Shown here piece after piece: positions 15,878 through 25,389 of a DNA stretch of 64,000 nt; positions within the stretch are counted from its first letter, which is position 1; each line of letters starts with the position of its first letter. The DNA lies in contig CAXORL010000005.1 of the NCBI GenBank assembly GCA_964211495.1, positions 62,001 through 126,000 on the forward strand, in the 5' to 3' direction. Below the pieces are notes generated by a model, which saw only the letters and a program-made list of their open reading frames with translations, ran no database searches and was not told the origin of the DNA. The translations under genes and the position numbers were made by a program. Origin of the DNA: Faucicola osloensis_B (GTDB lineage: Bacteria; Pseudomonadota; Gammaproteobacteria; Pseudomonadales; Moraxellaceae).

Positions 15878-17695
15878 TCACATACTGGTTGGTGCCGTTA
15901 ATCCGAGCAAAATTAAGCCATTTTGAATCACTTGGCGTACCGATTTTGATAACCGCAGACGCGCTTGCATCAAGTCCAGCTCATCTTGGGTTGGGGTCTC
16001 GCCATCTTTGGGTAAGATACGGTTGTCGTTGTACCAACCATGGAACAAGCTTGCCAAATCTTTGAGGTAATTGGTCAATAAATGCGGCTCATAGTTGACC
16101 GCAGCACGGCGTAGCACTTCAGGGTAAGAAGCCAGCAAGCTCAATAAATCCGTTTCAACAGGTTGGGTCAACAGATGCTGGTGGGCTTTGCCGGCTTTGT
16201 CATCGACCTTGATACCGCGCTCTTCAGTACGCTCAAGCACACGGCAAATACGCGCATGCGCATATTGAATATAATACACTGCATTATCTTTGGTATGCGA
16301 TTTGGCAAGCTCTAAGTCAAAGTCAATGTGCTGTTCTGGTTTACGCGCGACATAATAAAAGCGCGCGGCATCATTGCCGACTTCTTGACGCAGCTCACGT
16401 AAGGTCACAAACTGACCTGAGCGTGATGACATCTGGATTTGCTCTGTACCGCGCCATAGGGTGACAAACTGCACCAAAATCACATCCATACGCTGGGCAT
16501 CGTAGCCCATCGCCGTCAACGCCGCTTTCACGCGTTTGATGTAACCGTGGTGGTCTGAACCCCACACATCAATAATTTTGTCATAGCCGCGGTCAAGCTT
16601 GTCTTTGTGGTAGGCGATATCCGAGGCAAAATAAGTAAATTGACCATTGGCACGGCGGACGACACGGTCTTTTTCATCGCCAAATTCGGTGGATTTAAAC
16701 CACAAATTACCGTCTTTTTGGTATAAAAATCCCCGCTGCTCTAATAATTCCAAAGCAGGCACAATGGCATCTTGGATTGATTTTTCGCTAAACCATTGGT
16801 CAAAATGGACATTAAAATCCGCCAAATCATCTTGGATATCTGCCAAGATGGTATTCAGTGCGGCTTCATGAAAAATCTGATAGTTATCGCCCAAATTGGC
16901 TTTGGCATTGGCAATCAGCCCGTCAATATGGGCTTCTTTATCACCTGAGACACATACTTTTTCGCCGTTGGCATCGATTTGGTACTCGGCATCGGCAGGT
17001 ACATTGAGTAGCATATGTTCCCAAGCGGTTTTTAGGCTATCGCCATGCTGTTTTTTGATGGGTTTGGCAATATCTCTGACATAATCGCCTTGGTAGGCAT
17101 TGGTGGGAAATACAATTGGCTCACCGCACAGCTCAAGGTAGCGCAAATAGGTACTGGTTGCCAAAATATCCATCTGACGACCCGCATCATTGACATAATA
17201 CTCACGCCCGACTTGGTAGCCAACCGCCTCTAGCAAATTGGCCACGCTCATGCCAAACGCAGCGCCGCGACCATGACCCACGTGCAGGCTTGAGGTTGGG
17301 TTGGCAGAGACAAACTCGACTTGGATTTTTTGACCGGCAAATTCTTCGGATGTACCAAAGTCGCCTTTTTGCTGCATGATGGTGTCTAAGATAGCAAAAC
17401 GCGCGTTATCATCTAAGAAAAAGTTAATAAACCCCGGTCCTGCAATCTCAACTTTGCTAATCATGTCCGAGGCAGGCAACATCGCCACGATGGTTTGCGC
17501 CAGTTCACGCGGGTTTTTCTTGGCAGTCTTGGCCGCTATCATCGCAAGGTTACTGGCAAAATCGCCGTGCGCTTGGTCTTTGGTGCGGCTGATGGTACTG
17601 TTATCAACCCAATCGATTGGCAAAATTTGCTGTTGTTTTAGTGATTCCACCACTAATGCTAAGGCTTGCGAAATGACGGGTTGTTGTTCTGACAT
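15878..17695 (-). CDS. argS: Arginyl-tRNA synthetase
   Basis: 605 aa class I synthetase charging tRNA-Arg. The N-terminal Add1 domain is present, the HIGH-type motif reads HVGHGRGAA (near residue 138), and the KMSKS-like region is QMSSRSGQFVTLRELRQEVG, in line with ArgRS proteins that have a degenerate KMSKS. FVSANPTSSLHVGHG and the anticodon-binding C-terminus (RLRLSKSVRQVIQNGLILLGLTAP) also fit. It is the first gene of an argS-SPOR unit; its promoter should lie in 17696-17830. Confidence 0.97.
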   Translation of the reverse strand: MSEQQPVISQALALVVESLKQQQILPIDWVDNSTISRTKDQAHGDFASNLAMIAAKTAKKNPRELAQTIVAMLPASDMISKVEIAGPGFINFFLDDNARFAILDTIMQQKGDFGTSEEFAGQKIQVEFVSANPTSSLHVGHGRGAAFGMSVANLLEAVGYQVGREYYVNDAGRQMDILATSTYLRYLELCGEPIVFPTNAYQGDYVRDIAKPIKKQHGDSLKTAWEHMLLNVPADAEYQIDANGEKVCVSGDKEAHIDGLIANAKANLGDNYQIFHEAALNTILADIQDDLADFNVHFDQWFSEKSIQDAIVPALELLEQRGFLYQKDGNLWFKSTEFGDEKDRVVRRANGQFTYFASDIAYHKDKLDRGYDKIIDVWGSDHHGYIKRVKAALTAMGYDAQRMDVILVQFVTLWRGTEQIQMSSRSGQFVTLRELRQEVGNDAARFYYVARKPEQHIDFDLELAKSHTKDNAVYYIQYAHARICRVLERTEERGIKVDDKAGKAHQHLLTQPVETDLLSLLASYPEVLRRAAVNYEPHLLTNYLKDLASLFHGWYNDNRILPKDGETPTQDELDLMQARLRLSKSVRQVIQNGLILLGLTAPTSM

Positions 17696-17908
17696 GGAAA
17701 TTCTCTTTGTTGGCTCACAGGTTTTGTTGCAGGATTGATAGCTAAAAAAGCACGATAAATCAATGAATCACCATCGATTTGAGGCTATCACTCACTCACA
17801 ATCGATGGGCATGGATTTTGGCGTTCAATATACCAATTTTTGATGGTTTTTTCATTATAATCCTGTCAAAAGATACACGCCATTACAAGGAAACGCGGTT
17901 TTTTGGCG

Positions 17909-17914
17909 TATAAT
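17909..17914 (+). promoter_or_regulatory. Candidate -10 box for the DUF2788 gene
   Basis: TATAAT 48 bp before the start codon. The -35 is poor. A second TATAAT lies at 17856-17861. Confidence 0.35.
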
Positions 17915-17961
17915 ATGCGCTAAAATTTTGTAATGTCTGATGACAATCATAGGATAATAAC

Positions 17962-18180
17962 ATGTTTGTTTTAGTCTCTAGTGAGTTAATCACCAAACTT
18001 GGTATGTATGTGCTGCTGCCTATCTTTATCGCGTTTTTATTTTTTATCATGTACGATATTTCTAAGAAAAACAATGCAGGCAAGCAAGGCACATTTTGGA
18101 TTTTTTTGGCACTGGGCGGCGGTTTTTTTGGCTTTCTTATCAAAATGGTCTTGGAGTGGTATTTTAGTAGGACGCTTTAA
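17962..18180 (+). CDS. Small membrane protein, DUF2788 family
   Basis: 72 aa with two membrane helices (about residues 13-33, MYVLLPIFIAFLFFIMY, and 45-65, WIFLALGGGFFGFLIKMVLEW) separated by a short basic loop (DISKKNNAGKQG). This layout and the KxGKxGTF...FLxK pattern match DUF2788 proteins of gamma-proteobacteria, whose function is not known. A Shine-Dalgarno agga lies 7 bases before the ATG. It stands alone between the divergently read argS and the convergent cmoB. Confidence 0.85.
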   Translation: MFVLVSSELITKLGMYVLLPIFIAFLFFIMYDISKKNNAGKQGTFWIFLALGGGFFGFLIKMVLEWYFSRTL

Positions 18181-18259
18181 ACTACCCTGCTCTAAACCTT
18201 ACTAGCCTAAAACGCCATTACCCCAAACTGCTCTAGGCTTGTTACTTGTTCATGTGCCG

Positions 18260-19312
18260 TTACGGTCGTTTGGCTATCATCACCACACGGGTCGGGCGTT
18301 GATAGCCCTCGATGGTTTTGCTACTATCATTGGGGTCAAGAAAATCGCTTAAAGATTGATAATCCATCCAGTCGGTTTTGCGTTGTTCATCCGTCGATGT
18401 CACATCCACATCGACACAGCGCACATCCACAAAGCCTACTTTATACAACCACAGCGACAGTGCCGCAACCGATGGGATAAAATACACGTTATTCATCTGT
18501 GCATAGCGCTCACTTGGCACCAGCACAGATGTTGCATCCCCTTCAATCACCAAGGTTTCTAGTACCAATTCTCCGCCTTTTGCTAACTGATGGTATAATT
18601 GCTCAAGATGCTCAAACGGTGACGCGCGGTGATACAGCACGCCCATACTAAACACGGTATGAAACAACCCCGCTTGCCCGCTAGTCAAGCTAGGGTTGGG
18701 CAAGGCTTCAAGCGGTACGGGCACATAGTGCACCCTGTTGCGTCCAAAATCGTTACGGTCAGCGTCTCTAACGAAATGCCGAATCGCCATAAACTGGTGA
18801 TAAAACAGACACGATGGGTCAATCACAATCACCGTGCTTGCCCCTGCGCCCGCCATACGCCAGCCGTGATAGCCCGAACCACCACCCACGTCTAGCACGC
18901 GTTTGCCGTGAAGTGGGCTGATATGCGGCAATACCCTATCCCATTTCCAGTCACTGCGCCATTCGGTATCAATATGGATTTGCAGGTCATCTCGACCTAG
19001 TAAAAAACCGCCTTTGCGCCACGGCATCAAACGTTTGAGTAGCGCATGGGTTTGTTTGTATTCATTGTCTTGCCAATCAAATGCTGCGGTGATACAGGGT
19101 TTATTCAACTCTACTTGCGCGTTGTCAACTACGGGCAAGCGCTCAATGAGCGATTGATAAAATGGCGCATGGGCGTAGCGTGACTTGTCTTTGATGGTAG
19201 CCAGCCAGTTGGGCAACTGGGCAAGCCATTCATTGGCAACTGGGTATTTTTCCGCCAATTGCAGCAAGGTAAGATAGACGTCGGTTTCAGCAGTTTTGAT
19301 GGTATGGTTCAT
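18260..19312 (-). CDS. cmoB: tRNA U34 carboxymethyltransferase
   Basis: 350 aa from the ATG at 19312, which has AAGAG upstream; the frame extends to a TTG at 19357 overlapping the cmoA end region. CmoB transfers the carboxymethyl group of carboxy-SAM to 5-hydroxyuridine 34, giving cmo5U in tRNA anticodons. Recognised segments are LMPWRKGGFLLGRDDLQIHIDTEWRS, the SAM-binding loop VLDVGGGSGYHGWRMAGAGA, and FSMGVLYHRASPFEHL. Its partner CmoA, which makes carboxy-SAM, is 48 bp upstream on the same strand. Confidence 0.96.
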   Translation of the reverse strand: MNHTIKTAETDVYLTLLQLAEKYPVANEWLAQLPNWLATIKDKSRYAHAPFYQSLIERLPVVDNAQVELNKPCITAAFDWQDNEYKQTHALLKRLMPWRKGGFLLGRDDLQIHIDTEWRSDWKWDRVLPHISPLHGKRVLDVGGGSGYHGWRMAGAGASTVIVIDPSCLFYHQFMAIRHFVRDADRNDFGRNRVHYVPVPLEALPNPSLTSGQAGLFHTVFSMGVLYHRASPFEHLEQLYHQLAKGGELVLETLVIEGDATSVLVPSERYAQMNNVYFIPSVAALSLWLYKVGFVDVRCVDVDVTSTDEQRKTDWMDYQSLSDFLDPNDSSKTIEGYQRPTRVVMIAKRP

Positions 19313-19360
19313 GGTGGACTCTTTTAGGATTGACAGGTTTTCATCTTTTAAGGGCAATCA

Positions 19361-20134
19361 TCACTTAAACGCAATAATCGACGCAAAGTTTAAAAACTGA
19401 AACCAAGTCAAATGGCGGTCAAACCCCACCGTTGCTAAACGCTGATGATGAAAATCGAGGGTATCGGTGATAAGCACATTTTCTAGCGCATTGCGTTTAC
19501 CACTGATTTCCATCTCACTATAGCCATTGGCACGTTTAAAATCATAATATCGTTCAACACGCCAGGCATCCTCCGCTTCATCGAGCAAATGGGTTTTTTC
19601 GGTCAAAATCAAAATACCGCCTTCAACCAACGCATCATAACAGCGTTTGAGTAACTGCTCGCGCTTGTCAGGGGATAAAAACTGCAAGGTTAAATTGAGC
19701 ACAATCATATCGCACCGCTCAAACGCCACCTCACACACATCGGCACAAATCAGCTCGATATCATGCTCAGGATAATGCTGCATCAGTACACTTTGCGCTT
19801 TGGCAATCATTGGCTCTGAGATATCAATGGCTTTGATTTGCAAATCTTGCGGCGCAAACTCGCCTGCGAGTGCAAAACTCACCGCCCCGAGTGAACAGCC
19901 CAAATCATAGACGCGGCTGACTTTATTGCCGTCGCTATTGGTTTGGCGAAACTGGCAATGGCGTTTGGCAAAAATCGGCAACATGGCGAGCATCTGCCCA
20001 TACCCAGGCACACTACGGCGAATCATATCGGGAAAACAAGCCACCACTTGCTCATCAAAGCTAAACCGCGCATGGGCATCTAGCGGCGTGGTAAATAATA
20101 TATCGTGGGGTGGTTTGGCTTGGGGCTGACTCAT
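19361..20134 (-). CDS. cmoA: Carboxy-S-adenosyl-L-methionine synthase
   Basis: 257 aa class I methyltransferase fold that makes carboxy-SAM from SAM and prephenate for CmoB. Visible features are FSFDEQVVACFPDMIRRSVPGYG (the CmoA-specific N-terminus), the glycine motif VYDLGCSLGAVSFALA, the DMIVLNLTLQFLSPDKRE motif and the C-terminal VGFDRHLTWFQFLNFASIIAFK. First gene of the cmoAB unit and divergent from msrA. Confidence 0.96.
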   Translation of the reverse strand: MSQPQAKPPHDILFTTPLDAHARFSFDEQVVACFPDMIRRSVPGYGQMLAMLPIFAKRHCQFRQTNSDGNKVSRVYDLGCSLGAVSFALAGEFAPQDLQIKAIDISEPMIAKAQSVLMQHYPEHDIELICADVCEVAFERCDMIVLNLTLQFLSPDKREQLLKRCYDALVEGGILILTEKTHLLDEAEDAWRVERYYDFKRANGYSEMEISGKRNALENVLITDTLDFHHQRLATVGFDRHLTWFQFLNFASIIAFK

Positions 20135-20267
20135 GCGGCTGACTCACTATGGCTGATTGAGCGTTATTAAGACTTAGTATCGCTGACAGTTTTATGCTCG
20201 CTTCAATGAGGAAACGCTTAAACTGTCAGGTTTTTAGATAGCGGAAACTTGGTTTACATTGCCTAAC

Positions 20268-20295
20268 TTGAATGGCGAGTAAACTTTGCTATTCT
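20268..20295 (+). promoter_or_regulatory. msrA: Candidate sigma-70 promoter of msrA
   Basis: TTGAAT (20268-20273) and TATTCT (20290-20295) with a 16-bp spacer, 82 bp before the msrA start. Confidence 0.4.
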
Positions 20296-20377
20296 AACAT
20301 TTTCACCCGTTTTACTTTTAATAATTTATTTTAACCCTTATATCAAACCAATGAGATAACCATAAAAAGGTAGTATT

Positions 20378-20908
20378 ATGCAAACGATTATTTTAGGCGG
20401 TGGCTGTTTTTGGTGTACCGAATCCGTATTTAGCCATGTCAAAGGTGTGACTGATGTTACCTCAGGCTATATGGGCGGTGATGAAGTAAGCGCCAATTAT
20501 AAAGCCGTCTGTGGCGGTGATACCGGTCATATCGAAGTTATTAAGGTCGATTTTGATGAGACCATCATTCCGCTTGAGACGGTATTGGATATTTTCTTTG
20601 CCACCCATGATCCGACGACACAAGACCGTCAAGGTAATGATGTCGGCAGACAATATGCCTCTGTGGTGTTTTACACCGATGAAGCGCAGCAAAAACCGAC
20701 CATTGACCGTGTGATTGGTGAGCTTCGTGATGAGCAGGGCATCAAGGTGGTGACCGAAGTCCATCCTGCTGCGCAGTTTTTCGTTGCCGAAGACTACCAC
20801 CAAGACTATTACACTAACAATCCGACCCAAAGCTATTGCAACTTTGTGATTCCGCCCAAGCTTGCCAAGCTCAAACAATATTTTAGCGGTTTTATGATTG
20901 AACAATAA
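20378..20908 (+). CDS. msrA: Peptide methionine-S-sulfoxide reductase
   Basis: 176 aa. MsrA reduces methionine S-sulfoxide in oxidised proteins. The catalytic GGCFWCTE motif has the nucleophilic cysteine at C10 with a second cysteine at C13; GYMGGDEVSANYKAVCGGDTGHIEVI and HDPTTQDRQGNDVGRQYASVVFY are family signatures. The protein is the short cytoplasmic form without an MsrB fusion or signal peptide. A Shine-Dalgarno aaagg lies close before the ATG. Single-gene unit closed by a terminator. Confidence 0.97.
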   Translation: MQTIILGGGCFWCTESVFSHVKGVTDVTSGYMGGDEVSANYKAVCGGDTGHIEVIKVDFDETIIPLETVLDIFFATHDPTTQDRQGNDVGRQYASVVFYTDEAQQKPTIDRVIGELRDEQGIKVVTEVHPAAQFFVAEDYHQDYYTNNPTQSYCNFVIPPKLAKLKQYFSGFMIEQ

Positions 20909-20968
20909 CGCGTATTGTTATTTTATTGATACTTTGTTAATACCTTAATGTTACTTATTAATCTTTTC

Positions 20969-21004
20969 AAAATTGGGCTTTACACCGTTAATGCCCAATT
21001 TTTT
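20969..21004 (+). terminator. msrA: Terminator of msrA
   Basis: aaaattgggc (20969-20978) pairs with gcccaatttt (20993-21002) and is followed by further Ts. Confidence 0.8.
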
Positions 21005-21184
21005 CGCGTTAAATAATTAGACTTACCATAGAAGTGCAAAAATTAACGCTTTATCACCCAATGTGAAAAAATGTAATTAAATGCATTTACTCCTTTCACT
21101 GAGCAAGCTTTTTTTATACCCTTGAATTAGTCAAAATTCACCCCGTTTGTTGATGTCTTTATCTGTTACTATTCAAGGTTTGTT

Positions 21185-22570
21185 ATGCGTTTACTTCCGA
21201 TTTTTATGGCGCTGGCAGGCGTGGCGATGATTAGCCAAGCCAATGCAGCACCGACACCGCCTAATCTTAGCAATGCCCAGTTTCAACAGTGTTTATCCAA
21301 TCTCAAAAACAGCAGCACCTTTAGCGGTGTAGCCAGCACTTTAGAACAATATCGCCCAACTGAGCCTGATCCTAGCGTGATTGTCTCGCTCAACTATCAA
21401 CCTGAGTTTCAAAAAGAAGTGTGGGACTATCTCTCAGGTCTGGTCGATGAAGAACGTGTGCAAGACGGTATCAATGCCAAAAACCAACTGCAAAGCACGC
21501 TAAGCCGCATCGAGCAGCGCTATGGCGTGAAAGGGACGGATGTACTCGGCGTCTGGGGGGTAGAGTCTAACTTTGGTAAGCAGCTGGGTAAAAAAGACTT
21601 AATCCAGTCATTAGCGACCTTGTCTTGCTTTGACCGTCGCCAGTCTTACTTTCGCACGGAATACGCCAACGCGCTGCGTATCTTGCAAAATGGTGACATC
21701 CGCCGTGATGATATGACTGGCTCATGGGCAGGGGCGTTTGGGCAAACCCAGTTTATGCCAAGTACCTTCTTACGCTTGGCGCAAGATTTTGATGGTGATG
21801 GACGTAAAGATTTGGTCAACAGCCAAGCTGATGCACTCGCGTCAACGGCCAATTTCTTGGATAAAGCAGGTTATCGCACGGGCGAGCCTTGGGGGTTTGA
21901 GGTCAAGCTGCCTGCAGGGTTTTGGGCAGATAGCAACCGCAAAGCCAAAAAACCGATGAGCTACTGGCGCAGTCAAGGTCTGACTCTTGCCAATGGTCAG
22001 CCGCTACCCTCTAGCCTTGATAGTGCAGGATTGCTATTACCTGCAGGTAGTAAAGGCCCTGCGTTCTTAGTGGGTAAAAACTTCGATGCGTTTTATAGTT
22101 ACAATGCGTCAGAGAACTACGCGCTAGCGATTGCGCATTTGTCCGATATGATTAGCCAAAACCGTACTAGCAACGTCGGCTTTGTCACACCTTGGCCCAC
22201 GGATGATGCCGGTATTAGTCGCCGTCAAGCCCGTGAAATCCAGCAAGCACTGCTTAATCGTGGGTATGATATTGGTCAAGCTGATGGCATGATTGGCGAT
22301 AAAACGCGCTATGCCATTCAAGACTTTCAGCGTCAGCAAGGTGTCAACCCTGATGGTCGCGCGGGTATGAAACTCTACCGTATGCTAATGACTCAGCCAA
22401 TAGGCAATGCTCAGTATCCAACCCAATACCCGACCCAAACGCCCGTTCGATATCAGTCTGTACCGAATTCAACGGTTACTACCACGCCGACTAAAGTGGT
22501 ACGCGATGCCAATGGGCGCACGAGTTACTATCGTATCGACAATGGACAAGGTGGGGTGACAACGCCCTAG
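21185..22570 (+). CDS. Lytic murein transglycosylase, MltB family, with peptidoglycan-binding domain
   Basis: 461 aa. A signal peptide (MRLLPIFMALAGVAMISQANA) is cleaved near residue 21; there is no lipobox, so the enzyme is probably soluble in the periplasm. The SLT_2 catalytic domain (about 28-325) has the catalytic glutamate E127 in GVWGVESNFG and the GAFGQTQFMPSTF motif. A PG_binding_1 domain follows (about 344-402: SRRQAREIQQALLNRGYD, MIGDKTRYAIQDFQRQQG). It cleaves glycan strands to 1,6-anhydromuramyl ends. The tail is Pro/Thr/Tyr-rich. The domain order is that of MltB-type proteins annotated in Moraxellaceae. Confidence 0.93.
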   Translation: MRLLPIFMALAGVAMISQANAAPTPPNLSNAQFQQCLSNLKNSSTFSGVASTLEQYRPTEPDPSVIVSLNYQPEFQKEVWDYLSGLVDEERVQDGINAKNQLQSTLSRIEQRYGVKGTDVLGVWGVESNFGKQLGKKDLIQSLATLSCFDRRQSYFRTEYANALRILQNGDIRRDDMTGSWAGAFGQTQFMPSTFLRLAQDFDGDGRKDLVNSQADALASTANFLDKAGYRTGEPWGFEVKLPAGFWADSNRKAKKPMSYWRSQGLTLANGQPLPSSLDSAGLLLPAGSKGPAFLVGKNFDAFYSYNASENYALAIAHLSDMISQNRTSNVGFVTPWPTDDAGISRRQAREIQQALLNRGYDIGQADGMIGDKTRYAIQDFQRQQGVNPDGRAGMKLYRMLMTQPIGNAQYPTQYPTQTPVRYQSVPNSTVTTTPTKVVRDANGRTSYYRIDNGQGGVTTP

Positions 22571-22680
22571 TCATTGAAACCTTAGTGTTTAAGTGTTAGG
22601 CATTAAACCTTAAATGCTTTAAATCTGAGCTATTTAAGACTTAGTCATCTAAAATGTTTATCAATTTTTCATCCCCCAAT

Positions 22681-22714
22681 AAAAAACCCTTAATGTCAGC
22701 ATTAGGGGTTTTTT
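22681..22714. terminator. Terminator after the transglycosylase gene
   Basis: aaaaaacccttaatg pairs with cattaggggtttttt around tcag. Flanking A and T runs let it serve both convergent genes. Confidence 0.85.
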
Positions 22715-22759
22715 GTTGATATCGATACGGTCTTGTTAATATCCGCGCATTGGACAACC

Positions 22760-23020
22760 TTATACAATAGGTGGCGGGGTGGGCTCTTCACCATCATCCA
22801 TTTGGATCGGTTTGACTTCGCCTTTTGAATTGCTGCCCCAATTGTCTTCTTCGTCTTCATCCCATTTTTTGAAGTTATCGCGTGGGTTGATGCCACGGCG
22901 CTTCATGTCTTCGACTTGCTCTTCAAGGGTGCGAAACTGCTGTGCTTCGTGCATGGTATCTTCAAGTTGGTTGATGTTGTTTTCAAGATCGTCCGCTTGT
23001 TGGGTAACATGATTGCTCAT
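22760..23020 (-). CDS. Small acidic coiled-coil protein of unknown function
   Basis: 86 aa, preceded by a near-perfect Shine-Dalgarno (GAGGAG, 7 bases before ATG), which argues that it is real. Residues 5-40 are predicted to form an amphipathic helix or coiled coil (DDLENNINQLEDTMHEAQQF). The middle is acidic (KKWDEDEEDNWG) and the end is proline-rich (EEPTPPPIV). There is no cysteine, signal peptide or membrane segment. I do not recognise the family; a conserved Moraxellaceae hypothetical protein is likely. Confidence 0.75.
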   Translation of the reverse strand: MSNHVTQQADDLENNINQLEDTMHEAQQFRTLEEQVEDMKRRGINPRDNFKKWDEDEEDNWGSNSKGEVKPIQMDDGEEPTPPPIV

Positions 23021-23209
23021 AATTTTCTCCTCTTTTTATTCTCAATGTTATCGTTATGTGTGTTGTGAGCTTATCATAGCATAAACAAATGTGACGCTAG
23101 TTAGCAGGTCTGTATAACATTATCATGACATGAGTAAATCATGGCTTGGTCAAAGCTGATATAAAATACTTGGGTAAAATACTAAAAAAGGTGTGTTAAA
23201 AACGTCAGT

Positions 23210-24217
23210 TTAAGCTTGTACAATGATGTTAATCTGCCACAGTTCGCGGATACTTCGCTCTTCTTTGACCGAGATCAACCATTGTTTTTTCACCAGTTGG
23301 CTTTTGATCCATTGATAATCGATATTGCTAATTTGACAGCGAGAGACGGCATGGATTTTGGGTGAGATTTTGAGCGCCTCTGCCATCGCAGCATCTTTAA
23401 GGGCATCATTAATTTGGGTCAACATCATATTACTGGTAAACGGCTGCGGTAATGCTTGTAGCATTTGTACAATATTGCCCCAGCTAAAGGTGTAAGTTGC
23501 GCTGATTTCTTGCAAGTTGCCGCCTTCAAACGCGTGTGCGGTATAGTTCACCAATAACGCTTCATTGAGCGCTTTTGGCGTGACCTGGGTCGGTCTGGCT
23601 TCAGCTTCAGGCGGCTTTTGATCGCGCTCTAGACTACTGACAGTTAAGGCGGGTTGCACACTATTACGGATATGAAATCTATCCGAGACAAAAACCGACT
23701 TCAAATCGCCATTATCGCCTGTCGGTAGCGTCCTCAATGGAAGGGTGTCTTTGACCCAACCTGACCGCGGAAACTTCTCTTTGATTTCCTCAAGCATTCG
23801 CACACAGTCTGGCACACCATCATGGGTCTGATCGAAATGAATTGCCCGCGAACCTTGTTCTTTAATCACCAAATTAAACAGATCCAACCGTTGACGTAAT
23901 AGCTCATGTTGGCTCGGCTGGGTATTGACTAACGCAATCATCGGCACACGTTTTGAAGACGCATAGATATAAGATAAGTGCAGATAACTGACACCGGATA
24001 GGCTTAAATGACCGTAATCATTGCCCAAAATAAAAATCATATAATCGCATTGGTCGATCTGTTGGCGGCTGTATTCAACAAAATTGGTATGGGTCGCAAG
24101 CAAATCCCAAGTCAAAAAATAATCCGTCGATAGCGCATACTCTAGCGCGTTCTCTAAGTTGACATTTTCATTTCTCACCAAAGAGATATGAATATGATAA
24201 CGTTTCTTTTGAGACAT
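23210..24217 (-). CDS. DUF4062-like (TIR-like fold) protein of unknown function
   Basis: 335 aa from the ATG at 24217, which has GGAGAAG upstream; the frame extends to 24250. Residues 1-140 resemble DUF4062, a Rossmann-like domain related to TIR domains: IHISLVRNENVNLENAL, then QQIDQCDYMIFILGNDYGHLSLSGVSYLHLSYIYASS and VPMIALV. The rest (about 190-335) is a separate region with no family I can name (FEGGNLQEISATYTFSWGNIVQML). DUF4062 often occurs as an N-terminal module of larger signalling or defence proteins, but here the neighbours are housekeeping genes (murI upstream), so a core role is as likely. Confidence 0.65.
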   Translation of the reverse strand: MSQKKRYHIHISLVRNENVNLENALEYALSTDYFLTWDLLATHTNFVEYSRQQIDQCDYMIFILGNDYGHLSLSGVSYLHLSYIYASSKRVPMIALVNTQPSQHELLRQRLDLFNLVIKEQGSRAIHFDQTHDGVPDCVRMLEEIKEKFPRSGWVKDTLPLRTLPTGDNGDLKSVFVSDRFHIRNSVQPALTVSSLERDQKPPEAEARPTQVTPKALNEALLVNYTAHAFEGGNLQEISATYTFSWGNIVQMLQALPQPFTSNMMLTQINDALKDAAMAEALKISPKIHAVSRCQISNIDYQWIKSQLVKKQWLISVKEERSIRELWQINIIVQA

Positions 24218-24330
24218 GCTATCTTCTCCATAACGCTCTAATGAACGCAATTAATTAAAAAGGTAAAGGGTTAAAAGCTAAATTATTAAAAGATAAAAGG
24301 CTAAAAAGCCATGCTGACTAACCAACAAGC

Positions 24331-25200
24331 TCAATACATTGCGCGATGTTGAGTCACACACAAGGTAAAAAAATCAATCCCCAACTCTGGCAAAAACCGC
24401 TGCAACAAACGCGTTGCCGCCTGCTCAGTAGTGGGTAAGTTGGCGGTGGCATAAAACTGTAACCGGAGTCGCTCTTTATGAGAGGCAAGCTGATTGGCTT
24501 GCTCAAGCAAATCATATACGCGTTTGGCAATGGCATCGCCCGAATCAATCAATGCCACTTTACGCATAGCTTGGCGGGTCATCAGCTCGTCGATACGCTG
24601 TGCCAAATAGGCTTTAAAAAAAGGAAAATGGGTACAGCCGAGTACCAGTTGGTCTACCTTTTTATCCTGTAACTCACTTAGCAAGTGATCTAAATCAGTC
24701 ACGGCTGGGTGATGGTTTGGCATCCCCAACTCGACCCAAGGCACTAGGCTATTAAAGCTATATTTGTGGACAGTCACTTGCTGCGGTTTGGCGACTTGTT
24801 CAATGACTTCATTGAGTAAATACCCGTGCAAGGTCGCCGGGGTTGCCAACACCGCGACTTGCTTGGTCGCCGACTGCATCACCGCAGGTTTTAATGCAGG
24901 GACTAAGCCGACAATCGGCACTTGAGGATACCGCCGCCTTGCCGCCTGTAATCCATGCGCAGAGGCACTATTGCATGCTATCACAATGAGCTTACAGCCT
25001 TGCGAGTGTAGCCATACCACTGCCTGCAAGGTAAGTTCACGAATCTCTGCTTCACTGCGTGAGCCATAGGGTACATGCAGGGTATCGGCAAGATAGATAT
25101 AACGTTCAAATGGCAAGCGTCGCTGCAAATGGGTCAATACCGACAATCCGCCCAACCCAGAATCAAATACGCCTATCGGCGCGCTTGCCAACTCTACCAT
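24331..25200 (-). CDS. murI: Glutamate racemase
   Basis: 289 aa. MurI converts L- to D-glutamate for peptidoglycan. The two catalytic cysteines are present: C76 in VIACNSAS and C189 in VLGCTHFPFF. The N-terminal GVFDSGLGGLSVL with D13/S14, LADTLHVPYGSRSE and ALIDSGDAIAKRV also match. GAGTAGG lies upstream of the start. The C-terminal extension after TRLLQRFLP is typical in length. It precedes the DUF4062-like gene by 113 bp of A-rich, repeat-like DNA. Confidence 0.96.
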   Translation of the reverse strand: MVELASAPIGVFDSGLGGLSVLTHLQRRLPFERYIYLADTLHVPYGSRSEAEIRELTLQAVVWLHSQGCKLIVIACNSASAHGLQAARRRYPQVPIVGLVPALKPAVMQSATKQVAVLATPATLHGYLLNEVIEQVAKPQQVTVHKYSFNSLVPWVELGMPNHHPAVTDLDHLLSELQDKKVDQLVLGCTHFPFFKAYLAQRIDELMTRQAMRKVALIDSGDAIAKRVYDLLEQANQLASHKERLRLQFYATANLPTTEQAATRLLQRFLPELGIDFFTLCVTQHRAMY

Positions 25201-25389
25201 AGCCTACTCAGTCCAACTCGCAGGGTGCTGCTATTTTAAACCGCAAAATAATCGCCTACCCATAAAATAGACCACTATCTTATACCAATTTTTAGACGCT
25301 CACTACAAAAAAATGCAGTTGCTGAATTTGACAGCAAATTCGTCACCTTGCTGGTTCACAAGCTATCAAAATTTGACTAAAGCGGCTAC

